Assembly: GCF_021398735.1 (NCBI RefSeq)
Contig: NZ_CP090349.1
Coordinates: 4,421,001 to 4,485,000 of the forward strand
Length of the DNA: 64,000 nucleotides
Direction of reading: 5' to 3'
From: Methylobacterium oryzae
Lineage (GTDB): Bacteria > Pseudomonadota > Alphaproteobacteria > Rhizobiales > Beijerinckiaceae
A program made the position numbers and the translations under genes. Below the pieces are notes generated by a model. The model was not told where the DNA came from. It was given only the letters and a program-made list of their open reading frames with translations, and did no database searches. Numbering within the stretch: the first letter of the stretch is position 1; each line of letters begins with the position of its first letter. Below are positions 50,768 through 59,300 of the stretch, piece after piece.

Positions 50768-51156
50768 GGATGCCTCTCGGAGGTCGATGGATCGGGACCG
50801 GGCTCGGATGCCCCGGAGCCGGGGTCGAGTTCAACCCCTATCGGAACGGTGAGGTTCGCAATCCTGTCCTGCGCGGGCGCAGGCGTCGGTGGCGGGACAG
50901 GTTCGGGCTTCCAAGCGCCCAGGCAGCCGGTGCAGACCGATTCGATCACCGCGCGGGCATGAGCCTGCCGGCGGGCCCAGAGCATCTCCCGGGCGAGGCG
51001 CGCCGCCTCGGCGTCCGGCAGCGGGCGGATGCGGATGAAGAGTGGCTCTTGCGCGGCGACGGGTGCCGGTGTCAGGGCGAGGAGCCCGACCAGCGCCATC
51101 GCGGGATCGGCGGCACGCCACCGGCGCCGCGGCGCCGACCATGCGGGTCCCGCCAT
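50764..51156 (-). CDS. Small secreted protein with Pro-rich tail, unknown function
   Basis: 130 aa from the ATG at 51156 with GGGAGAG upstream. The N-terminus has arginines and a hydrophobic segment ending PAPVAAQEP, a likely signal peptide or anchor. A helix rich in Ala and Arg (AEAARLAREMLWARRQAHAR) precedes a CxxC pair (SVCTGCLGAW) and a Pro-rich region. The CTGC motif could bind metal or form a disulfide. Coupled to the following gene by a 4-base overlap. Confidence 0.65.
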   Translation of the reverse strand: MAGPAWSAPRRRWRAADPAMALVGLLALTPAPVAAQEPLFIRIRPLPDAEAARLAREMLWARRQAHARAVIESVCTGCLGAWKPEPVPPPTPAPAQDRIANLTVPIGVELDPGSGASEPGPDPSTSERHP

Positions 51157-51291
51157 GTCACTCTCCCGCCCGGAACGAGCGCGATACCTCACCCGTCAGG
51201 GTAAACCGCCTCTTAACGGCCGCCGCGGCCGCGCGGAACTTCACCTCGGGAAGCCGGTAGAACCAGGGGGGACCGAGCGGGAGACGGCTTG

Positions 51292-51378
51292 ATGCCTCAG
51301 ATGTTCGACTGGATCTTCTTCGCGATCATGCTGCCGTTCCCGGCCTATCTGGTCTGGGACTTCATGCGGCATCGATAG
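51292..51378 (+). CDS. 28-residue membrane microprotein
   Basis: The ATG at 51292 is preceded by GGGAGA (spacing about 6) and encodes 28 residues ending at TAG 51376-51378. One hydrophobic helix rich in aromatic residues (FDWIFFAIMLPFPAYLVW) is followed by a basic C-terminus (MRHR), the layout of a single-pass microprotein. It lies in the gap between a divergent secreted-protein gene and the nucleotide-transporter-like gene. The function is unknown. Confidence 0.5.
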   Translation: MPQMFDWIFFAIMLPFPAYLVWDFMRHR

Positions 51379-51471
51379 GCGGGGCGAAACGGCGCTCACC
51401 CGCCGGGCGAAGCGGCCGCACGGCCGACCGGCGCGGTCCGTTCGGGCTCGATGCCCGGCTCCGCCGCCTGC

Positions 51472-52761
51472 TCAGCCCCGCCGCTCCTGCGCGCGCCCGA
51501 GCCAGACGCTGTTCACGAGCCACGCCATCGACAGCGGGATCGCGGCGCCGGCCACGCTGGCGCTGCCGAGCCCCATGCCCTGGATGCCGGTGAACGACCA
51601 CGCGCCGACCTGATCGCCCAACCGGTAGACCACCGTGTCGATGAAGCTCTTCGCCTTGTAGCGGTCCTCCCGGGGGACGACGGTGAACAGCACCTCGCGC
51701 ACCGGCCGGGCGATCGCGAAGTTCCCGGCCCGGCGGAGCACCTGGAACGCCACGATGACGCCGATCGTCGGCCAGAGCGCGAGCGCCGCGAAGCCGAGGA
51801 TGCTGAAGGCCGGGAGGATCGCCAGCGTGAGGGCGACGCCGATTCGGTTCACGATCCGGCCCGTGAGGAACAGCTGGATGCCCAGCGTGAGGACGTTCAC
51901 CGCGAGGTCGACGCTGGCGAAGAACGCCGTCTGCGCGCCGCGGTCCGGGAAGCTCCGCTTCGCGATGCCCGCCTGCTCGAAGTACAGGAACGTCGAGGTC
52001 ACCGAGAACAGCAGCAGGAACAGCGAGATGTTGAGCAGGTAGGGCGATGCGAGAGTCCGGGTGACGCCGGCGAGCACGCTGCCGCCGATCGTCCGGTCCT
52101 GCCCGTCCTCGGCGCCCCCGTCGCGGCCCGGCACCTCGTGCAGCTGCGTCGACAGCGCGGCGAGCCCGCGCATGCAGAACACCGCGACCTCGAGGAGCAC
52201 CACCGCGCACAGCATCAGGCCCCAGGTCGGGACGTTCTTGGCCAGGATCGCCGTGGTCGCCGAGCCCGCGATGGCGCCGAGCGTCGCGCCGGCCGCGATG
52301 AAGCCGAACAATCGCTTGCCCTGGGCGTTCGAGAACACGTCGACGATCGTCGCCCAGAAGATCGAGACCACGAACAGGTTGAAGATCGACAGCCAGACGA
52401 AGAACACCCGGCCGATCCACACGCCCCACTCGGCGGGCGCGAGGTAGAGCGTCAGCGCGAAGGCCAGGATGTTGGCCGCGAAGAACCGGTACGTGATCGG
52501 CACGAACCGCGCCCGCGGCATCCGTTTCACCAGGTAGGCGAAGGGCAGGTTGAGGGCGAGCATCCCCACGAGGGTGGCGGTGAACAGCCAGGGCAGGTTC
52601 TCGATGCCGCCGGCGACGCCCATCTGGTCCCGGATCGGGCGCAGCACGTAGTAGGCGGCCAGGATCGAGAAGATGTAGGCCCAGGACCAGGCCAGAGCGC
52701 GGCCCTCGCCGGGCTGAACGTCGATCAGGCGCGCGAGCGTGCCGCGGGCGGGTTCAGGCAT
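51472..52761 (-). CDS. Npt1/Npt2-type nucleotide transporter-like MFS permease
   Basis: 429 aa, about 12 TM helices. The start ALAWSWAYIFSILAAYYVLR followed by PIRDQMG, the FVPITYRFFAANIL segment, VFFVWLSIFNLFVVSIFWA, and the second-half RPVREVLFTVVPREDRYKAK then SFIDTVVYRLGDQ are typical of the Npt1/Npt2 (NTP/NDP exchange-like) MFS branch found in many free-living Proteobacteria. Classical ATP/ADP exchangers (Tlc) occur in obligate intracellular bacteria and plastids; whether this branch moves nucleotides is not established. A central loop (about 208-225) is charged. Confidence 0.85.
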   Translation of the reverse strand: MPEPARGTLARLIDVQPGEGRALAWSWAYIFSILAAYYVLRPIRDQMGVAGGIENLPWLFTATLVGMLALNLPFAYLVKRMPRARFVPITYRFFAANILAFALTLYLAPAEWGVWIGRVFFVWLSIFNLFVVSIFWATIVDVFSNAQGKRLFGFIAAGATLGAIAGSATTAILAKNVPTWGLMLCAVVLLEVAVFCMRGLAALSTQLHEVPGRDGGAEDGQDRTIGGSVLAGVTRTLASPYLLNISLFLLLFSVTSTFLYFEQAGIAKRSFPDRGAQTAFFASVDLAVNVLTLGIQLFLTGRIVNRIGVALTLAILPAFSILGFAALALWPTIGVIVAFQVLRRAGNFAIARPVREVLFTVVPREDRYKAKSFIDTVVYRLGDQVGAWSFTGIQGMGLGSASVAGAAIPLSMAWLVNSVWLGRAQERRG

Positions 52762-52869
52762 GGGCCGATCTCACCGGAATGGGCTTCTTCCCCGGACGGG
52801 CCTCCCTCGGGGAAGGCTCGGTCGGACCCCTCGCCGTTGCGGGGCCCGGCGAGGGGCCGGACGACGCGC

Positions 52870-53625
52870 CTACTTCGCCAGTCCGAGTTTCTCGCGCATC
52901 TCCGGCGCGGTGACGTCGTGACCGAAGCCCGGGCTGCCCATGGCGAACTTGTCGGCATCCTTGAGCGGGCCGACCACCACCGGGTCGAACCCGGCGTCGC
53001 GGACGAGGCCCTCGGCGACCTTCAGCGCCTCCGGGTCGTCCCCGGCGATCGGGATCGCCATCCGCCCGCCCGCACGACCCTTGCCGCCGTCCGCGCCCTC
53101 CTTGGCGAAGATCTTGTAATTGGCCGCATTGAAGGCGCGCACGATCTTGGCGCCGGGGAAGTACTTGGCCGAGGTCGCGCCGATCCCGCTGGCCTGGACC
53201 TCGTCGTAGAGCGCGCCGTCGCGCTTCTGCGTGGCGTTGCCGGCATCGAGCACGACCTTCCCCTTGAGGGACGGGCCGATCTCCTTCGCGAGGTCCGGAT
53301 AGGCCTTGTAGGGGACGGCGATGAACACGGCGTCGCCGAACTCGATCGCCTCCTCGGGCGTGCCGGCCCTGGCCTTGGGCCCGAGCTCCGAGACCATCGC
53401 GGCGAGCTGCTCCGGGTGGCGGGAGGCGAACATGACCTCGTGGCCGTCCTTGACCCAGAGCGACCCGATCGTGCCGCCGATGTTCCCGGCGCCGATCACG
53501 CCGATCCGGATCTTCTTCGCGCCGTCCTGGGCCGCGGCGGGCACGGAAGCGGGAAGAGCGGCGGCCACGGCGAGGCCGGCCGCGAGGGCGAGCGCTGCGC
53601 GGCGCGAGGTGAGATCAGACCGCAT
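52870..53625 (-). CDS. Exported NADPH-dependent F420-reductase-family oxidoreductase
   Basis: 251 aa from the ATG at 53625. The Rossmann motif IGVIGAGNIGGTIGSLWVKD (G45-x-G47-x-x-G50) with ASRHPEQL behind it marks an NADP-binding F420_oxidored domain; FIAVPYKAYPDLAKEI, VLDAGNATQKRDGAL and VRAFNAANY follow. It starts with a twin-arginine-like signal (LTSRRAALALAAGLAVAAA, cleavage near AAAQDG), so a periplasmic location is inferred. Its first 11 bases overlap the end of the aldo/keto reductase gene. The substrate is unknown; coenzyme F420 itself is not required for the family name. Confidence 0.85.
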   Translation of the reverse strand: MRSDLTSRRAALALAAGLAVAAALPASVPAAAQDGAKKIRIGVIGAGNIGGTIGSLWVKDGHEVMFASRHPEQLAAMVSELGPKARAGTPEEAIEFGDAVFIAVPYKAYPDLAKEIGPSLKGKVVLDAGNATQKRDGALYDEVQASGIGATSAKYFPGAKIVRAFNAANYKIFAKEGADGGKGRAGGRMAIPIAGDDPEALKVAEGLVRDAGFDPVVVGPLKDADKFAMGSPGFGHDVTAPEMREKLGLAK

Positions 53626-54520
53626 CGATGAACGTCTCCATCTGCTTGCGCTGCGCCGCGTCGGGCAGCTTGCCCCGCGCGGCCCCGAGGTTGTCTTCGA
53701 CATAGGCGGCCTTCGCCATGCCGGGGATCGGGCAGGTCACGGCCGGGTTGCCGAGCACGTATTTCAGGAAGAACTGCGGCCAGCTCGCGCAGCCGAGATC
53801 CTTGGCGACCGCCGGCAACTCCTTGCCCTGGACCGCCTTGAACAGGCGATCGCGGCCGAACGGCACGTTGGTCATCACCGCCACGCCGCGATCCGCGGCC
53901 AGCGGGAGTACGCGCTCCGCGGCGGCACGGTTGTCGATGGCGTAGTTCACCTGGATGAAGTCGAGGCTCTCGCGCTTCATGACGGCCTCCAGGGCGTCGA
54001 GCTGGTTGTCGCGCCAGACCGTGACGCCGACGTACCGGACGCGCTTCTGCGCCTTCAGATCGCGCAGGACCGCCAGATTCCCGGTCACGTCGATCAGGTT
54101 GTGGACCGCCACCAGGTCGAGGGTGTCGACCTTCATGCGCTTCAGCGATCGGTCGAACTCCGCGAGCGTCGCGTCGCGGCCGGTCGTGTCGACCTTACTG
54201 GCGAGGAAGATCTTCTGGCGCAGGCCGGGCTCCGCCAGGATCAGGCCGAGGACGTCCTCGGCGGTGCCGTAGCTCGGGGCCGTGTCGATCACCGATCCGC
54301 CGAGTGCGACGAAGGTCTTCACCGCCTCCTTCAAAGGCGCCACCGCCTCGGGCGTCGGCTCGACCTCGTAGCGCCGGGACGTGCCGATCCCCATGGCCGG
54401 AAGCATCTCGCCGGTGGAGGGTATCGGGCGGCGGATCAGCGGCTCGGCCGCCGCGGCGAGGCGGCCGGCGAGCGGGGCGATAGCGGCTGCGGCGATGACG
54501 GCGCGACGGGATACGGGCAT
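53615..54520 (-). CDS. Exported aldo/keto reductase
   Basis: 301 aa TIM-barrel oxidoreductase. The catalytic tetrad is present: Asp79 and Tyr84 (SVIDTAPSYGTAED), Lys109 (FLASKVDTT) and His140 (LVAVHNLID). The N-terminus MPVSRRAVIAAAAIAPLAGR with cleavage near LAAAAEP is Tat-like, which agrees with a need to export a folded, nucleotide-loaded enzyme. First gene of a two-gene unit with the F420-reductase-family gene. The substrate is unknown. Confidence 0.88.
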   Translation of the reverse strand: MPVSRRAVIAAAAIAPLAGRLAAAAEPLIRRPIPSTGEMLPAMGIGTSRRYEVEPTPEAVAPLKEAVKTFVALGGSVIDTAPSYGTAEDVLGLILAEPGLRQKIFLASKVDTTGRDATLAEFDRSLKRMKVDTLDLVAVHNLIDVTGNLAVLRDLKAQKRVRYVGVTVWRDNQLDALEAVMKRESLDFIQVNYAIDNRAAAERVLPLAADRGVAVMTNVPFGRDRLFKAVQGKELPAVAKDLGCASWPQFFLKYVLGNPAVTCPIPGMAKAAYVEDNLGAARGKLPDAAQRKQMETFIDAV

Positions 54521-54634
54521 GGCCGGCCTCCGACGGATTCAGGACCTGCCGGGAGATAGGGCGCGTCCGCGCTCTGTGTATTCTTAATTCTCACGCTTCC
54601 GCGAGGGATGCGCGCTGCACCTTCGAGGCTCGGT

Positions 54635-54973
54635 CTAATCTTCCTCGGGCGGGTCCTCGAATTCCGCGCCCTCGGTATCGGGGGCGATGCGGAACCTGTA
54701 CTCGTCGATCGCCAGGAACGCCCGGTGGGCGACCTGCGGATCGATCCCGTCGCGGACGACCAGGGTCTGGAAGTCGATGAACAGGCGCGCGACGCGGGCC
54801 TCCTCCGTCAGGGTGGCCAGGGCGGACGAGCTCGCGCCGGCGCGCATCATGTAGCGCTTGGCCTCTCCGGCCGCGTCTGGCGCGGGCAGGACGACGACCT
54901 GCCCGGCGGTCTCCGGCTTCAGATCCGCCCAGCGGACGGGCGTCCAGGCGATGATGGCGTCGGTGTGCTTCAT
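54635..54973 (-). CDS. Conserved hypothetical protein
   Basis: 112 aa, acidic, without signal peptide or TM segment. It contains DAIIAWTPVRWADLKPETAG, AKRYMMRAGASSSALATLTE, RLFIDFQTLVVRDGIDPQVA and HRAFLAIDEYRFRIAPD, then an acidic end (EFEDPPEED). The mixed alpha/beta pattern and codon use look real. I do not recognise the family. It lies between the CHRD gene and the aldo/keto reductase gene, all leftward. Confidence 0.65.
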   Translation of the reverse strand: MKHTDAIIAWTPVRWADLKPETAGQVVVLPAPDAAGEAKRYMMRAGASSSALATLTEEARVARLFIDFQTLVVRDGIDPQVAHRAFLAIDEYRFRIAPDTEGAEFEDPPEED

Positions 54974-55048
54974 CGAAGGCTCCGGCAGGTGGACGGGGAT
55001 CCGCCTACCGGGCGCGGCCGGGAACGTCGAGGCTCCCGGCGTTCCGGA

Positions 55049-55504
55049 TCAGGGTGCGCGCTCCATCTGGCCACGGATCTCGCCCTTCGGGTTCGCGGCG
55101 GTGTGGAGGTTGAAGTAGACCTTCCCCGCCTCGAGATCGGCGGCCTTGGCGTCATCGAGGGCCGCCTCGCCGGTGAAGGGGCTGCTCGCCGCCGTCACCG
55201 GCACGAGCACGCCGGCATTCTCGCCCGCCTTGGCCGGTCCGTGGAAATGGGCGGCCGTGACCGGCCCGGTGAGGCCGCTGTACTGGCCCGACCAGCTCAG
55301 GCGCTTGGTGGCGGGATCGAAGGTCGCGGTGATCTCGCCCTTGCCGGAGGACGCGGTTGCCGGGACCTCGCTGCCGCCGGTGAGCGCCGCGCGGTAGGTG
55401 ACGTCCTTGCCCGCGGCGAATGCCGGACCCGTGGCGAGCGGCACCCCGAGGACGAGAAGGGCGGCGAGGCTGGTGGTCCAGCGATGGCTCTTGCGCGCTG
55501 TCAT
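55049..55504 (-). CDS. Secreted CHRD-domain protein
   Basis: 151 aa from the ATG at 55504 with GGAG upstream. After a signal peptide (TTSLAALLVLGVPLATGPAF, cleavage AFA) comes one CHRD domain: TYRAALTGGSEVPATASSGK, SWSGQYSGLTGPVTAAHFHG, and YFNLHTAANPKGEIRGQME, with the family histidines. CHRD domains were named from chordin; bacterial members are periplasmic proteins of unknown biochemical role, some proposed to bind metals. Monocistronic. Confidence 0.9.
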   Translation of the reverse strand: MTARKSHRWTTSLAALLVLGVPLATGPAFAAGKDVTYRAALTGGSEVPATASSGKGEITATFDPATKRLSWSGQYSGLTGPVTAAHFHGPAKAGENAGVLVPVTAASSPFTGEAALDDAKAADLEAGKVYFNLHTAANPKGEIRGQMERAP

Positions 55505-55690
55505 CGAACGCTCCGCGATCTGACGGGCCGTCGAGCGGCCCGTGCCAAACCTAGCGGGCCGGGACAGGTCGGACATGGCGGACGGGCTGTCGCCGAGCGA
55601 TTCTCGGTGACAGCCAAGCGTTTCCCTCCCGCGCGCGACGGCACGCGGCCTGCCCGACCTCCGGAGGCGCGATTTGCTCACGGGAAGACG

Positions 55691-55719
55691 TTGACACGGA
55701 GCGCCCGCTCTTCCTATAC
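55691..55719 (+). promoter_or_regulatory. Promoter of tRNA-Met
   Basis: TTGACA at 55691-55696 and CTATAC at 55714-55719 are separated by exactly 17 bases. This is a near-perfect match to the alphaproteobacterial housekeeping consensus TTGACA-N17-CTATAT, and lies 44 bases before the first base of the tRNA. Confidence 0.85.
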
Positions 55720-55763
55720 CGCCGCCACTGCACGCATCGTCTCGATGGACGGTCGCGGCTCGT

Positions 55764-55840
55764 GGCGGGGTAGCTCAGCTGGTTAGAGCAGAGGAATCAT
55801 AATCCTTGTGTCGGGGGTTCAAATCCCTCCCTCGCTACCA
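55764..55840 (+). tRNA. tRNA-Met (CAT), elongator type
   Basis: 77 bases folding into a full cloverleaf: D stem GCTC/GAGC, anticodon stem GAGGA/TCCTT around loop ATCATAA (anticodon CAT with T33), T stem GGGGG/CCCTC with loop TTCAAAT, and encoded CCA end. The acceptor stem GGCGGGG/CCTCGCT has G-T pairs at its end and in the middle. Lack of the initiator features (three G-C pairs in the anticodon stem, mismatch at 1-72) supports an elongator tRNA-Met rather than fMet; a lysidine-modified Ile tRNA (CAT) is less likely from overall resemblance. Confidence 0.95.
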
Positions 55841-56359
55841 ACAGTTTCATTAGTCGACGTCTATAAATTTCAAGTCTCATCTGAGCGTGCCGACCTCTGT
55901 GTCGGATCTGGGCCGCAGCCGGAACGCTGATCCTGAGGATCGCAAATCCTTCCGCGAGCGGCCGGTCTCTAGCACAATCAGTTCTTCGCTCGAGCGCTTC
56001 GGTCGCACGCGAAGCCACTCACTTTTCAATCCCGTCTCGCTTGCCGCGAAGCAATGGACGTCTGGACTTGCTTCAGGATCTTGTACGGCTTGCTTTCGAG
56101 GACGGAGATCGGCGCGTCGAGCGCTACCGACCTTTCGATCTCGGCCGGCCCGACAGCTGATCGGGTCGCGACCCTTTAAGGCAGGCGAAGGTTGATGCCG
56201 GCGAACACCGTCCCGTCTTGAAAGTTCAGGACGGTGTCCGTCCATCGCATGACGCGGCGGCCACGATTGCCGGGCGGACCGCGGCTGCCGGTCCGGACCG
56301 GCGGGCGACCGTGATCTCTCCAAACGGAACCGGCCGGGACTGGATGGCTTGGCCTCCTG
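55841..56359. other. 519-base gap after tRNA-Met
   Basis: No intact gene is supported. A minus-strand open frame near the tRNA translates the antisense of the tRNA and is spurious. At 56176-56250 the minus strand reads MRWTDTVLNFQDGTVFAGIN followed by LRLP and a stop, which looks like the last strands of an outer-membrane beta-barrel and may be a gene remnant. The rest, 55880-56170, has no feature I recognise. No integrase or repeated tRNA 3' end was seen. Confidence 0.4.
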
Positions 56360-59300
56360 ATGCACGACTTCGAAGAGACGCCGGCCATTCGGGAGACGGT
56401 GAAATCGATCGGCCCGGACGTCGGCGCGATGTCGCGCGCGCAACTTGAGGCGGAGGTGCTGCGCCTGCGCTCGAGGCTGCCGGAAGCAGGGGGCGAGACC
56501 GTCGGCCGGGAGGTGCGCCCGGTGCATCGGACCGCCGGGCAGGACGCGCCAGCGAGCGAATGGCGCCACCGGGTCGTCTTCGACAACGTCAGGGACTTCG
56601 CCATCGTCGTCACCGACCGCGACGGCTCGGTCATCGACTGGAACCCCGGCGCCGAGCGGATCTTCGGTTGGACGTCGGAGGAGATGCGCGGGCAGCCCGC
56701 CGACCGGATCTTCACGCCCGAGGACCGTGCGGAGGGGCGCCCTGAGGCCGAGATGCGGCTCGCGACGAGCGAGGCGCGCGCCTCCGTCGAGCGCTGGCAC
56801 CTCCGCAAGGACGGCAGTCGCGTCTGGACGTCGGGCGAGATGATGCCGCTGCTCGACGAGGCCGGTGCGCATCGCGGGTTCACCAAGATTGTCCGCGACC
56901 GCACGGCCGAGCATCTGGCCGCGAGGGCGCTGAGGGAGCGCGAGGCCCACCTCCGGCATACCGTCGAACTGAATCCCCAGGTGCCGTGGACCTGCGACCC
57001 GGCGGGCAACATCACCTCATACTCGAACCGCTGGCTGGAACTGACGGGCCAGGCACCCGGCGAACCCGACGGCGCGGGCTGGATGAAGGCCCTGCATCCG
57101 GAGGACGTCCCCCACACGGTCGCGGTGTTCTCGGCCTGTCTCGCCTCGGGCGAGCCGGTCGACGTGGACTATCGCATCAACATCGCGGCGACCGGCACGT
57201 ACCGCTGGATGCGGGCGCGCGCGCGTCCCCGCCGCGACGGAGCCGGCGCCATCGTGGCCTGGTACGGGGTGGTTGAGGACATCCACGACCGCCGCCTGGC
57301 CGAGGCGGCGCTGCAGGAGAGCGAGGCCCGTTACCGGACGCTGTTCGAGACGGTCGAGGTCGGGTTCTGCATCCTCATGATGCGGTTCGACGCGGACGGA
57401 CGGGCGGTCGATTACCTGATCGAGGAGGCCAATCCGGCCTTCGCCCGGCAGACGGGGGCCGACGTCGCCGGCCGCTGGGTCAGCACGTTCGCGCCCGACC
57501 TCGAACGGCACTGGTTCGACAGCTACGGCCGCGTCGCCCTGACCGGGGAACCCGCCCATTTCGAGAACTACGCCGCCGTGTTCGGGCGCTGGTTCGACGT
57601 GCGTGCGCATCGGGTCGGGGACCCGCGCGACCACCGCGTCGCGGTCTTCTTCAGCGACATCACCGCGCGCAGGAGCGCCGAGTTGCTGGCGGAGGCCAGC
57701 GCGCGCGAGCTCCGGCTCATCACCGACGCGCTGCCGGTGCTGATCGCGTTCATCGACGCCGGCCACGTCTACCGCTTCGCCAACGAGGCCTACAAGGACT
57801 GGTTTTCCGCCCCGCCCGGCGATGTCGTCGGACGCGATGTCCACGCGCTGCTCGGCCCGGCCGCCTACGCCGTGCGGCGACCCTTCATCGATCGGGCGCT
57901 CGGGGGTGAGCCCGTCACCTTCGAGACGGACTGGCCGCACCGCGACGGGCGCCACCGCGTCGCCGAGATCCGCTACCTGCCGCGACGGACCGCCGGCGGC
58001 CGCGTCGACGGTTTCCACGTCTTCGTGCAGGACGTGACCGTCCGGGTGCAGACGGAGGCCGACCTCGCCCGCCAGGTCGCCGTCCGGACCGCCGAGCGCG
58101 ACCAGATCTGGCAGGCCTCGTCCGACCTGCTCTGCGTGGCCAACCTCGACGGCTACTTCGTCGGCCTCAACCCGGCCTGGTCGCGAACCCTCGGGTGGAC
58201 CGACGCCGACATGAAGGCGCGGCCGTTCCTCGATTTCGTCCACCCCGACGACGTCGCGTCGACCGTGGCGGCGGCGGGGGGACTGTCGCGCGGGGAGGCC
58301 CAGCTCACGTTCGAGAACCGCTACCGCCGCAAGGACGGCAGCTATGTCTGGCTGTCCTGGAACGCGGTGCCCCGCGACGGGCTGATCTACTCGTCCGTGC
58401 GCGACGTGACCGAGATCAAGCAGCAGGCCGAGGCGCTGGCCAAGACGGAGGAGGCTCTGCGGCAGTCGCAGAAGATGGAGGCGGTCGGCCAGCTGACCGG
58501 CGGCCTCGCACACGATTTCAACAACCTGCTCGCGGGCATCTCCGGTTCCCTGGAACTGATGCAGACGCGGATGAGCCAGGGGCGGATGGGTGACCTCGAC
58601 CGCTACATGAGCGTCGCCCAGGGCGCGGCCAAGCGGGCCGCCGCCCTGACGCATCGCCTGCTGGCCTTCTCCCGCCGCCAGACCCTCGACCCCAAACCCA
58701 CCAACGTGAACCGCCTCGTCCACGACATGGAGGAGCTGGTCCGGCGCACCGTCGGTCCGGCCGTCCACTTGGAGGTCGTCGGTCTCGCGGGGCTGTGGCC
58801 GGCGCTGATCGACCCGGGCCAGCTGGAGAACGCGCTGCTCAACCTGTGCATCAACGCCCGCGACGCGATGCCGGACGGTGGTCGCATCACCATCGAGACC
58901 GCCAACAGGTGGATCGACGAGGTCGGCGGCCGCCAGCACGACCTCGCGCCCGGCCAGTATCTCGGCGTCTGCGTGACCGACACCGGCACCGGCATGGCGC
59001 CGGACCTGATCGGAAAGGTGTTCGAGCCGTTCTTCACCACAAAGCCCACCGGCGAGGGCACGGGCCTCGGCCTGTCCATGGTCTACGGCTTCGCCAAGCA
59101 GTCCGGCGGGCAGGTGCGGATCTACTCCGAGGTCGGCGCGGGGACGACGGTCTGCCTCTACCTGCCGCGGCACTACGGCGAGGCCGACGAGGACGCGGTC
59201 GCGCGCAGGCTTTCCGAGGTCGAGCAAGCGGGCCAGGGCGAGACGGTGCTGGTCGTCGACGACGAGCCCTCGGTGCGCATGCTGGTCACCGAGGTGCTGG

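Noticed and set aside
55797-56018. 73-codon frame antisense to tRNA-Met
   Set aside because: Its C-terminal part is the antisense reading of the tRNA, a known source of false proteins.
55764-56359. tRNA-Met as an attachment site for an integrated element
   Set aside because: No integrase gene, no direct repeat of the tRNA 3' end and no compositional change extending downstream were seen.
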